The notes under the pieces: generated by a model
The model's database searches: none
What the model was told of the DNA's origin: nothing
The model's input: the letters and a program-made list of their open reading frames with translations, nothing else
Translations under genes and position numbers: made by a program
Shown: positions 1 through 7,758 of the stretch, piece by piece
Layout: every line of letters starts with the position of its first letter
Position numbering within the stretch: the first letter of the stretch is position 1
DNA from: CAZKRU01 sp964555235
GTDB taxonomy: Bacteria > Verrucomicrobiota > Verrucomicrobiia > Methylacidiphilales > CAMAQI01
DNA: 27,966 nt
Direction: 5' to 3'
Assembly (NCBI GenBank): GCA_964555235.1
Contig: CAZKRU010000057.1
Coordinates: forward strand, 1-27,966

Positions 1-199
1 CTTTTGGCGTGTTTCGCGTATTTCGCGGGAAATGCCCCCTCCTTTTGGATTTAAAGTTGAACATTCCTTTGCGCCTTGGCGGGCTTAGCGAGAGAAAAAA
101 TCCTTTTCTCACCACTCATTGCCCCATGAGCACGAGGGCTTAAGCTTTGTGTGAAACCATCCGTCGCGTCAATTCTTCGCTAATGATTAGAGTGCTGCG
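1..199. repeat. Intergenic DNA with degenerate repeat remnants
   Basis: I see no gene in this stretch. Positions 11-40 hold a repeat-like segment ending in TTTCGCGGGAAATGCCCCCT, and a similar copy lies inverted at about 4341-4370 on the other side of the large gene that follows. Positions 66-94 (TTTGCGCC, then TTGGCGGGC, then TTAGCGAGAGA) resemble another degenerate repeat class common between genes in this kind of genome. A weak 7-bp inverted repeat (GAGAAAA/TTTTCTC, 92-110) is A/T-only apart from its ends and has no T-tract, so I do not call it a terminator. Confidence 0.5.
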
Positions 200-3100
200 T
201 CAAGGCAAAGGCGGCGGGGTCGGCTCTTCCTCCGGATGACGCCAGAGGCCTCCTCGATTGAAGGCCTCCCATCCCCACTTGAGCCAACCGATGAACGCCT
301 GCGCCAGCCAAAGCGCCCACAAAAGCATCAGCACGCGATAAAGCCAGAGGGGGGCACTCAAGACCCACGCCGCCGGGTCCACTCCCCGTGCCTGATACCA
401 ACGCAGATCGTAAGCCGATGACCCATTCCCCTCCACCGTCATCTCAGGAGTTCCCAAGAGCCCTTGACTCACGACAAAGAGAATCCCTCCCACCATCGCA
501 AGACTTAAAATGACCAATCCCATTTGCTGGAAGTTATAAGAGCGAACCCCAGAGGTCACAGACTTCACTCCACTCCGACGTGCGAGCGCCACAAACCATC
601 CAACAATCCACACGCTCACCATCAGTGGCGCTTGAGTTAATCCCAACCCAAGCAACAACCAATCTCGAAAACGGAGCGGCGAAGTCGTCCACCGCGAGAG
701 AAGCCACGCACCGATCAACGCCAGAACAACGGTTGACCAATAACGAACGGCAGGCCCTTGCTGAGGTCCTCCCGCCAGGAGAATCCAACGATCTTGCGGA
801 AGGGTCACGGTCGTCCGATAATTCGAAGCCTCGACCGGAAGCGTAAAACGATCCGGAGTGATTCGAAATCCGATCGCTTTCGGAACATTCCACCGGAGCT
901 CAAATTCCTGATCCCCCGGCTGAAGCGGTAGAATCACATTCGTCCCTTCGCGCCGAACCGGTAGCGGACTCCCCGAACGGTTCAGCGATTCGATTTCAAT
1001 CCCCTCTCCCATCAAGCCGAGCGGTAACTCTCCTCCCAAACTTGATTGAACCCGCATGGATAAAGTGTTCTTGCGTTGAATCCGACCGGGCTCCACTTGG
1101 TGTTTTAAATGATGAATCGTCGTGGTTGCTCCCGGAATTCCCTCGGCTTTCACCATTCTCAAACTCACCGACTCGCCCGGCCATGGGAGCCAGAGAGGAT
1201 CGAGACGATTCTCGGAGGATTCAAAGGTCGGCGCAATTCCCGTCGCGGTGACGTTCCAAATCGGCGAAACCTGCAAGTGCCAGCGCTCCACCCAACGACT
1301 ATCGGTCGGACTCGTCAGCTCCAGTTTTTCAACCGGAGTCAATTCACTGATCCACTCCATCGAATGCTCGGAGGCCCCAAGACGTGCCTCCAGTTTTCCA
1401 TCCACCGGGATTAGATCCGCATTGAGAAGTCGTTCACCGACGATCAGCGGAACCTGCAGGGCAACAGCCTTTTTAACCGTTCCAATCCGGGTGACGACCG
1501 TACGAACCCTCCAAAGTTGACCCAATTCCAAATGCCGCTCGATGAGCACAGCCGGATGTAAATCACTCTCGAATCGAATTGCGGCATTGACCGATTCTTC
1601 GCCCGGCTTACGCGAAAAGACGATCGACGATTCCGGAACGAGCTGCGCATTCACGCCGCTGACATTCCATCCGGGAGCTTGAATGACCACCCGATGCGGT
1701 TTCAACCGAAAGGCACATTCCCATTCCGGTCCGGCGGGAAGCATCCCTTCCATCGTCACTCGTGAAACTCCCGCCATCAAGGCGATCCACAAATGTCCTT
1801 CCTCCCGTCGAACTGCCGCCTCGGATTTTCCGTTCACCGTCACGGAGAGAGGACTCCATCCCGGTAGTTTTCCCGGGAGTGGAACGGCACAGGGAGCGGC
1901 GACATGAATCTCCGCAGCGATGCTGACACGATCCCCTGACAATTTTAAATCGACCTGAGAGATCGATGCCGCATGAGGAAATGCTTCGGAGGGTTTCAGA
2001 AGTCGTTCTTCCAAGGTTTTGAGCATTCCATCGCTCGGAAGTTCCGCCTGAAGGGATCCGGTTCCGAAGAAAAGGAAGAGCGCCGTTACAGCCGGAGCGA
2101 CTCGAAATTGTAGAATCTTTCGAAATCCTGCGGTGAGACTCGAGCCGAGCAGAATCGCTAAGAGCGATGCACTTAAAACCAGTCCCGCCATCATCCAGAG
2201 TCGACTCAGGAGCGGAGAGAGAAGGAACAACTGCAAGCGATGATCCGCAGGAATCGGATTTTTCCAAGCGCAGCTCACATGAGAAGCTCCACGCCACTCG
2301 GGAATACCAGGGCCGGTCTGGATTCGCGCGGAAGCTACTTGGCTCATATTCGCCCAGTCCGCTTTTCCTTTGTAAGCTTTCGCCGTCGAGACTTGACGAC
2401 GAGCATTTACCGAACCGGAAACCGAATAGGCCCTCAGATTAAAACTATCACTCTCATCTGATGCTTTTGCCATGGATGCCGGTTGTGGCTCTCCTGCCGC
2501 CTCCAGTTGATTCGCTTGCGTAGGGTTACTAAAAATAACTTCCTGATTTTCACTCTGATCATTCATGAATTGAGAATGGTCCCCTCTTAACTGCGGATAA
2601 AGAATCGCCTTAATTTGCCCTTCTGAAAAAAGAACAAATTGATAGAGCAGGACAAAGAGCGTTCCCCACTTGAGGACTTGTAAGAGTGTTTGAATCTTTC
2701 CTTCGGGAATCACCCGCAGGAGCGCAATCGGAATCAGCAGCAAAGGCCATCCCCATTGGGGAGCTCCCGGCTCAAAATAAGTCATCCCATAGGCCAAGAA
2801 TGCAATGACACCCGCGCCTCGTCCCCACAGCTTATATACAGAGAGCGAAGTGATCAGGAGGAGAAAAAGATCAAAAAGCGTCCATCGCGTCAGCCAATCC
2901 CCGTGTACTTCTTCCGCACCCCCCGCCGCCATCAAGCGCCAGCCGGGAGGGAGGTTTAAATTGATGTTCAATTGCTCTGCTCCCGTGCTCCAAGCCACCG
3001 CACGCAACGAGCCTCCTGACTCCAAACGACCGACGGCTTCGAGGTTTAAAGCGCGTTGACGAACTTCCACTCCGGATTCTCCGGTAGTCGGATTTTTGGT

Positions 3101-4279
3101 GATCAGTTCTGGTTGGCCATTAATTTTCACGGAACCGAGCGCAACGCCGGTCGGTGCATCGAGTCTCCAGATTTTCAATCCTGCTCCGGAGACATGATCT
3201 TGATAGGTCCATCCCTTCCCTTTTTCGTCCAACCAGAGTTGACGCTTCATCGAAAGGCCCGCCGCTTTGCGTTCACCCATCCCACGTAGTTTCTCATCGA
3301 GCTTTAACGGCGTCGTGTTCATCCATTGAAAGACCGGAAAGGCCCGCCAGACTTCGGGAAAATTGGTTTGGGAAGCATCAATTGGAACACCTCCTCGCAA
3401 ATCGAGCGATCGCAATCCCGGCGCTGCCTTGAAGGCAATCAGCTCCTCTTCCATGCGGGGTCGAGTGGTAAATCCAATTTCCGTCGTCGTAGCGCTTCGG
3501 TACGCCGTAAACCCGATGTTCCATCGACCGGGACGGACTTGAACTTTGAGAACTCCATTCGCATCGATCGCCGCCGGAATTCCACTTTGAACCGATTCCA
3601 AAATCCAGCCGGGAGGAAGCACCACTCCGAGTGTCTCCTCGCGACTCCGACCCGAAACCCTCAAGTCGATCCGGGTCTTGAGCCACATCGGAATTCCATC
3701 TTCGAGAAGGCGGTAAACCTGAAAGGAGTGCTCATCACGAGCCGACTCGGTCGTCTGTTGACGAACCAACCAGAGGCGTCCCTCCGCATCCCAATTCACC
3801 CGATCCACCGGCTTTCCCTCCAGTCGCAAGGTCAGGAACCCGGTTTCACGAGGTAAATCCAATCGTTGAGGAAGCTCGGACCAGTAAAATCGTCCGTTCA
3901 AATGGTGCTTCCCCTGTTTGAGACGAACGGAGGGGGTCTTTCGCTCGCCTGAAGTCACGGCAATCGCTTGTCCATTTACTTTGACCTCCTGCGGCCAGAA
4001 TTCTGAACCCCCCGGCAATGGAACAACCGTTTCGTGATCGGTCTCCACCACAAATTCAAACGTTCCCCCACTTTTCCCTAAATCCAGCGAGAGGGAGGTC
4101 GGCCAGAAACACCAGTGAATGTTCGGATCATGAGAAGGAGGACGACAGCCGATATGCGGATTATTCCAAGTAGCCCACGATTTCCACTCCTGCAACGGCG
4201 CCGGAATCGGAGGCTCTGCCTGAAGCGAAACAAAAAGCCCGAGGGCAAGCACCAACGGAAGGAAGAAAGGTTTGATCAT
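200..4279 (-). CDS. Giant exported/membrane protein with duplicated extracytoplasmic module, function unknown
   Basis: This 1359-residue protein belongs to no family I recognise. It starts with a clear Sec signal peptide (residues 1-21, cleavage after LQA). A beta-rich extracytoplasmic part follows to about residue 455, then a cluster of hydrophobic helices (about 467-552) and a polar Ser/Gln/Asn-rich linker (553-690). Two more hydrophobic helices lie at about 694-714 and 728-744. The second ends in GSLQAELP, which closely mimics the N-terminal signal-peptide end SLQAEPP. A second beta-rich domain runs from about 745 to 1215. The C-terminus has four or so membrane helices and a short charged, proline-rich tail. 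Both ectodomains contain a VPLPG...VNG pattern in the same relative place, which suggests duplication and fusion of one module. The start is supported by AGGAG six bases upstream of the ATG. It appears monocistronic. A cell-envelope role is likely but not shown. Confidence 0.85.
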   Translation of the reverse strand: MIKPFFLPLVLALGLFVSLQAEPPIPAPLQEWKSWATWNNPHIGCRPPSHDPNIHWCFWPTSLSLDLGKSGGTFEFVVETDHETVVPLPGGSEFWPQEVKVNGQAIAVTSGERKTPSVRLKQGKHHLNGRFYWSELPQRLDLPRETGFLTLRLEGKPVDRVNWDAEGRLWLVRQQTTESARDEHSFQVYRLLEDGIPMWLKTRIDLRVSGRSREETLGVVLPPGWILESVQSGIPAAIDANGVLKVQVRPGRWNIGFTAYRSATTTEIGFTTRPRMEEELIAFKAAPGLRSLDLRGGVPIDASQTNFPEVWRAFPVFQWMNTTPLKLDEKLRGMGERKAAGLSMKRQLWLDEKGKGWTYQDHVSGAGLKIWRLDAPTGVALGSVKINGQPELITKNPTTGESGVEVRQRALNLEAVGRLESGGSLRAVAWSTGAEQLNINLNLPPGWRLMAAGGAEEVHGDWLTRWTLFDLFLLLITSLSVYKLWGRGAGVIAFLAYGMTYFEPGAPQWGWPLLLIPIALLRVIPEGKIQTLLQVLKWGTLFVLLYQFVLFSEGQIKAILYPQLRGDHSQFMNDQSENQEVIFSNPTQANQLEAAGEPQPASMAKASDESDSFNLRAYSVSGSVNARRQVSTAKAYKGKADWANMSQVASARIQTGPGIPEWRGASHVSCAWKNPIPADHRLQLFLLSPLLSRLWMMAGLVLSASLLAILLGSSLTAGFRKILQFRVAPAVTALFLFFGTGSLQAELPSDGMLKTLEERLLKPSEAFPHAASISQVDLKLSGDRVSIAAEIHVAAPCAVPLPGKLPGWSPLSVTVNGKSEAAVRREEGHLWIALMAGVSRVTMEGMLPAGPEWECAFRLKPHRVVIQAPGWNVSGVNAQLVPESSIVFSRKPGEESVNAAIRFESDLHPAVLIERHLELGQLWRVRTVVTRIGTVKKAVALQVPLIVGERLLNADLIPVDGKLEARLGASEHSMEWISELTPVEKLELTSPTDSRWVERWHLQVSPIWNVTATGIAPTFESSENRLDPLWLPWPGESVSLRMVKAEGIPGATTTIHHLKHQVEPGRIQRKNTLSMRVQSSLGGELPLGLMGEGIEIESLNRSGSPLPVRREGTNVILPLQPGDQEFELRWNVPKAIGFRITPDRFTLPVEASNYRTTVTLPQDRWILLAGGPQQGPAVRYWSTVVLALIGAWLLSRWTTSPLRFRDWLLLGLGLTQAPLMVSVWIVGWFVALARRSGVKSVTSGVRSYNFQQMGLVILSLAMVGGILFVVSQGLLGTPEMTVEGNGSSAYDLRWYQARGVDPAAWVLSAPLWLYRVLMLLWALWLAQAFIGWLKWGWEAFNRGGLWRHPEEEPTPPPLP

Positions 4280-4290
4280 AAGGAGCTCCT
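4280..4290 (-). promoter_or_regulatory. Ribosome binding site of the giant membrane protein, within a palindrome
   Basis: AGGAGCTCCT at 4281-4290 is a perfect 10-bp palindrome. On the minus strand it places AGGAG six bases before the ATG at 4279, which fixes that start. On the plus strand the same palindrome gives AAGGAG five bases before an ATG at 4291, but that reading frame runs into repeats and is not called. Confidence 0.6.
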
Positions 4291-4340
4291 ATGAAGCGAG
4301 ATCCTGTTCTACAAAATGAGCCCCGACAAGAACGAAAAGG

Positions 4341-4380
4341 AGGGGCATTTCCCGCGAATCTCGCAAATCACCGCAAATCA
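4341..4380. repeat. Degenerate intergenic repeat, inverted copy of the one at 11-40
   Basis: AGGGGCATTTCCCGCGAATC, followed by two CGCAAATCA-type units, is the reverse complement of the TTTCGCGGGAAATGCCCCCT-type segment at 11-40. The two copies bracket the giant membrane-protein gene in opposite orientation. They differ at several bases, so they look old. Confidence 0.55.
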
Positions 4381-4410
4381 TTTTTTCCAAGAAGAAATAC
4401 TCTAAAGATT

Positions 4411-4546
4411 GGTAGGGCGACTTCTCCGAAGGCGCCGCCATCTGCCCGGTGGGTTCTTGCGACTGCAGGATAAATGAGACAATGTCCAATGACCGTTTTC
4501 AGGGAGTCGAACCACGGCACGGCGCCCTCGGAGAGGTCGCCCTACC
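4411..4546. repeat. REP-like inverted pair (BIME-like element)
   Basis: GGTAGGGCGACTTCTCCGAA (from 4411, continuing GGCGCCG) is matched in inverted orientation by CGGCGCCCTCGGAGAGG then TCGCCCTACC, ending at 4546. The arms are about 26 bp with two or three mismatches and are separated by about 80 bp. Two inverted palindrome-rich units facing each other is the layout of bacterial interspersed mosaic elements, which RAYT (Y1 HUH) transposases mobilise. No such transposase is in this window. Confidence 0.65.
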
Positions 4547-4689
4547 AAAAATGGAGATTAAACCTTGATGCGGTCGGTTTTCCGTGACAATTTAATCCAC
4601 CCATGAGGGCAAAATTTCTCAAAGAATTTCGGGCCTGGCCTGCTCCTAAAACATTTGCTGTCGGTTGAATAAGTGTTCGGTGAAAAATT
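4547..4689. other. Gene-free stretch upstream of the cyclase gene
   Basis: No coding or RNA feature is visible between the REP-like pair and the cyclase start. A promoter for the plus-strand cyclase should lie here, but I find no convincing -35/-10 pair. The TGA at 4681-4683, in frame just before the ATG, prevents an N-terminal extension of the cyclase. Confidence 0.4.
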
Positions 4690-5301
4690 ATGTTTCAATG
4701 GTCAAGACTTTTTGGGTCAGCCAAATACCCTGGTCCAGAAGGAATACTTCGGACCGAGCAATCCAACGTTGAGGCAACCCTTATGTTCTGTGATCCACCT
4801 GGGTTCACGCACCTGAGTGAAGCTGTTTCGACAGAAGAGTTGATTCGCGGGATGAACTGCTATCTGACCGCAGTCACAGAAGCCGTTCTCGAAAACGAAG
4901 GAACCATTGCGCAATACATCGGTGATGCAGTCTTTGCCTACTGGTTGGCAGAAGAACACTCAGACCATTCCGCTCGAGCTTGCCGCTTTGTCCAAACCTT
5001 GCGCCACCGTCTGGCCGGTTCCTCTTATTCATCTCCGTATAAGCTGATCCCACACATTGGTATTCATACAGGACGAGTCGCCATGATTAGTATTGATCGG
5101 AAGACTCGACGTGACCTCACCCCAATCGGCGACACAGTTAACTTGGCTAGCCGATTAAGCTCTTTATGCACACAGTTGAAAGCTGAGGCTATCATTACCG
5201 ACGCCGTTCACACGCGAGTCGGAGCAATTCCCGGGAGTGAGACACTCGGAGAAGTGAATGTGAAGGGGAAGGATTTGCCGGTTACCCTGTATAGGATCTA
5301 A
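4690..5301 (+). CDS. Stand-alone class III adenylate/guanylate cyclase domain protein
   Basis: The 203-residue protein is essentially one class III nucleotide cyclase homology domain, expected to make a cyclic nucleotide from ATP or GTP. The first metal-binding Asp lies in MFCDPPGFT (D35) and the second in IGDAVFAYW (D79). The transition-state Asn/Arg motif is GDTVNLASRL (about residues 152-161). The C-terminal VKGKDLPVTLYRI strand is typical of the fold. The position that in adenylyl cyclases is a purine-specifying Lys (three residues before the Gly of IGD) is Gln75, and its partner Asp is a Thr, so nucleotide specificity is uncertain. No sensor, HAMP or transmembrane part is attached, and an in-frame stop directly upstream excludes an extension. 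GGTGA lies about six bases before the ATG. The gene stands alone. Confidence 0.85.
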   Translation: MFQWSRLFGSAKYPGPEGILRTEQSNVEATLMFCDPPGFTHLSEAVSTEELIRGMNCYLTAVTEAVLENEGTIAQYIGDAVFAYWLAEEHSDHSARACRFVQTLRHRLAGSSYSSPYKLIPHIGIHTGRVAMISIDRKTRRDLTPIGDTVNLASRLSSLCTQLKAEAIITDAVHTRVGAIPGSETLGEVNVKGKDLPVTLYRI

Positions 5302-5534
5302 GACCCCGAACCATGCCGTCCAGCGAATCTCTCGATCGGCTGACTGCCGACGTTCGCGGTGATTCTCGAGAAATCCCCTCTCCTTTAGGATTTCAATCCC
5401 CCACCTCGCTTCACCTCGGAAATCTGGAACTCAGGAATTCAAGAGAGAAAAAAGCAGACAGGATCACCCAACTTTTCCTGAGTTCGTGAGTTCCAGATTC
5501 AACAACACGCGACTCAGGTTTTTATCAACTTCCC
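5302..5534. repeat. Intergenic region with a long inverted repeat
   Basis: AATCTGGAACTCAGGAATTC (5421-5440) is mirrored by GAGTTCGTGAGTTCCAGATT (5480-5499), with 16 of 20 bases complementary and a 39-bp spacer. It lies between two converging genes, so it could form a transcript-end hairpin. There is no adjacent T-tract, and the arms look more like a decayed repeat family than an intrinsic terminator. Nothing else is recognised here. Confidence 0.5.
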
Positions 5535-7004
5535 CTACTGCTTCCTCAACATCGCCACATGAGCATCAATTTTCGTCTCCGATCCGGTGGCGCGTTTCAT
5601 CAGCTCGTCCGGCAGATAGCGGCGACCGTGTTGATGTATATTTTCGCGTAACCAGGAAAGAACCTGCTGATAGTTTCCTTGTTCCAGTTGGGAATCCAGC
5701 GAGGGAATTTTCTTTCGCATCGCTTCGGAGAGTTGTGCCGCGTTGAGATTGCCCAGCGTATAAGTCGCAAAGTAGCCAAATCCGCCCCAGCTCCAATGGA
5801 CATCCTGAAGGCATCCTTGCGCATCGTTCGGAACTTTTAATCCCAACAACTTCTCAAATTGCTCATTCCAGTAAGCCGGAATCTCCGCCACGGTCAGTTC
5901 ACCGGAGAAGATTCGGATTTCCACTTCGACCCGAAGCAGGATATGCGCGTCATACGTCACCGGATCCGCTTCGACGCGAATAAACGAGGGAGCTACCCGA
6001 TTGACGGCTGCCGCGATCTGCTCCGGAGTGAATTTCCGAAGGTGTGGAAAATGCTCGCAGGCGACCGGATACCAATGACGCCAAAAGGTCGTCGAGCGTC
6101 CAATATGATTTTCCCAAAACCGGGACTGAGATTCATGAATCCCGAGCGAGACCTCTTGTCCCAGGGGCGTGGCGAAATGTTCCGCTTTCGTTCCCTGAGT
6201 GTAAAGTCCATGACCGGTTTCATGCAAAACTCCATAAAGAGAACTTGAGAAATCCCGAGCATCATAACGGGTCGTCATCCGACAATCCCCCGGCGCGATC
6301 CCGGCACAAAACGGATGTACGGCGGTATCGATTCGCCCGGCTTCAAAATCAAACCCAAAGGCTTCAGCCACTTTTCGGTTGAAAGCCTGTTGTGCTTCAA
6401 TCGGATAATCTCCTGCGAGGAAATCCTCCGGAATCGATTTTGATCGTTCAATCGCTTGCGAGAGAATCGGAATCACCGCCGCACGAAGCGATTCCAAGAG
6501 AGGACGAATTTTTGAAACCTTGGCTCCCGGTTCATGCGCGTCGAGAAGGGCGTTATAGAGATGCTCTTCATAACCCCATGCCTCTGCCGTCTGTCGGGTC
6601 AACGCCACCAATTTTTCCAATCCCGGCTTGAAGATTGAAAAGTCGGATTTCTGTCGGGCCTCAATCCAAGCGATGTGCGCTTCCGAACGAGTCCGTTCCA
6701 GTTCCTCTACCAACGCTTTTGGAAGTTTCGTCGCGCGATCATAATCGCGACGCCACTCCCGAACATTGATTCTTTGATCTTCCGTTAACTCGGATCCCTC
6801 GCACTCCGAAAGCCATCCCCCCACCTTTGGATCGGTAAACTGCTCGTGAGCCCATCCACTCAAAAACGCTTTTTGATCGCCTCGAAAGGCTCGGCCCTTT
6901 TTCGGAAGATAAGTCTCTTCGTCCCACCCCAATAAACCGGCCGCCGCCCCGACGTAAGTCAGCTCGCGCATCCGGCTGACAATCGATTCGTAGGGTGAAG
7001 CCAT
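5535..7004 (-). CDS. M32-family metallocarboxypeptidase (carboxypeptidase Taq type)
   Basis: This 489-residue cytoplasmic zinc carboxypeptidase removes C-terminal residues from peptides with broad specificity (family knowledge). The diagnostic zinc site HETGH is at residues 261-265 inside SSLYGVLHETGHGLYTQG. The downstream HESQSR motif (from residue 290) supplies the third ligand. The M32 HPF signature is at residues 230-232, and the substrate-carboxylate motif DCRMTTRYD follows at 240-248. Length is normal for the family (about 490-510). The ATG at 7004 lies 16 bases after the rsmI stop, and the gene is last in the pheT, DD-carboxypeptidase, rsmI run, so it is probably co-transcribed and recycles peptides. 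No signal peptide is present. Confidence 0.95.
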   Translation of the reverse strand: MASPYESIVSRMRELTYVGAAAGLLGWDEETYLPKKGRAFRGDQKAFLSGWAHEQFTDPKVGGWLSECEGSELTEDQRINVREWRRDYDRATKLPKALVEELERTRSEAHIAWIEARQKSDFSIFKPGLEKLVALTRQTAEAWGYEEHLYNALLDAHEPGAKVSKIRPLLESLRAAVIPILSQAIERSKSIPEDFLAGDYPIEAQQAFNRKVAEAFGFDFEAGRIDTAVHPFCAGIAPGDCRMTTRYDARDFSSSLYGVLHETGHGLYTQGTKAEHFATPLGQEVSLGIHESQSRFWENHIGRSTTFWRHWYPVACEHFPHLRKFTPEQIAAAVNRVAPSFIRVEADPVTYDAHILLRVEVEIRIFSGELTVAEIPAYWNEQFEKLLGLKVPNDAQGCLQDVHWSWGGFGYFATYTLGNLNAAQLSEAMRKKIPSLDSQLEQGNYQQVLSWLRENIHQHGRRYLPDELMKRATGSETKIDAHVAMLRKQ

Positions 7005-7020
7005 ATCAGTTCAGATCGAT

Positions 7021-7752
7021 TTAGAAATTTTGGGTGAGATTTTCATCACCACTTCTTGCTTCTGTCTTATGCTTTTTGGCATCGCGCGACTGAATCACCA
7101 AACAAATCTCGCCACGCACTTTTTGGGAGCTGTAGTATGCGTGAAGCTCCGTCGGAAGTCCTCGCTTCAATTCTTCAAATTTCTTCGTCAGTTCCCGCGC
7201 CACGCACATCGAACAGTCTGGAATTTCAGCAACGGCATCTTCCAATGCCCGAACCAAGCGATGGGGCGATTCAAAATAAATCGACGTACAGGAACGCTCG
7301 GCTGCCGCCAAGAGTTCACGACGACGTCCTCCGCTTTTCACAGGAAGAAATCCACAAAATTGAAAGGGAACCATGGAGAATCCGGCACCAACCAATGCCT
7401 GAAGCACCGCAGAAGCTCCCGGAATGACCTCCACCGTAATTCCATTCGCCACACATGCCCGGATCAGACGCTCTCCGGGATCTGAAATTCCAGGCATTCC
7501 GGCATCACTCACCAATGCAATATTTCTTCCAATCGCAAAATCCTGAAGAAACTCCGCCGTCCGTTTCGCTTCATTAAATTCGTGATAGCTGACCAGTCGC
7601 TTTTCAATCTGAAAGTGCTGCAAAAGATGAATCGAGTGGCGCGTATCTTCCGCTGCAATGAGATCGACTTCTTTGAGGACTCGAAGAGCCCGGAGGGTAA
7701 TATCCTCCAAGTTTCCAATCGGAGTCGCGACAACGTAAAGTTTTCCAGACAT
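7021..7752 (-). CDS. rsmI: 16S rRNA (cytidine(1402)-2'-O)-methyltransferase RsmI
   Basis: RsmI transfers a methyl group from S-adenosylmethionine to the ribose 2'-OH of C1402 in 16S rRNA, in the decoding centre. The 243-residue protein opens with KLYVVATPIGNLEDITLRAL, the family signature. AAEDTR follows at about residues 33-38, then LVSDAGMPGISDPG (about 80-93) and the IPGASAVLQAL motif (about 109-119). All are typical of the tetrapyrrole-methylase fold. It is slightly shorter at the C-terminus than E. coli RsmI (286 residues). The ATG is six bases from the end of the DD-carboxypeptidase gene and the stop is 16 bases before the M32 peptidase, consistent with one transcript. Confidence 0.96.
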   Translation of the reverse strand: MSGKLYVVATPIGNLEDITLRALRVLKEVDLIAAEDTRHSIHLLQHFQIEKRLVSYHEFNEAKRTAEFLQDFAIGRNIALVSDAGMPGISDPGERLIRACVANGITVEVIPGASAVLQALVGAGFSMVPFQFCGFLPVKSGGRRRELLAAAERSCTSIYFESPHRLVRALEDAVAEIPDCSMCVARELTKKFEELKRGLPTELHAYYSSQKVRGEICLVIQSRDAKKHKTEARSGDENLTQNF

Positions 7753-7758
7753 GAGGAC

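Noticed and set aside
1608..2297. Minus-strand frame of 229 codons inside the giant membrane protein
   Set aside because: Shadow frame, Ser/Arg-rich without domain features; the main frame has a signal peptide and a ribosome binding site.
4291..4473. Plus-strand frame of 60 codons with a good Shine-Dalgarno sequence from the AGGAGCTCCT palindrome
   Set aside because: It reads straight through the degenerate repeat and the REP-like arm; the ribosome binding site is explained by the minus-strand gene.
5421..5499. Intrinsic terminator between the converging cyclase and M32 peptidase genes
   Set aside because: The spacer is 39 bases and no T-tract follows on either strand; listed as an inverted repeat instead.
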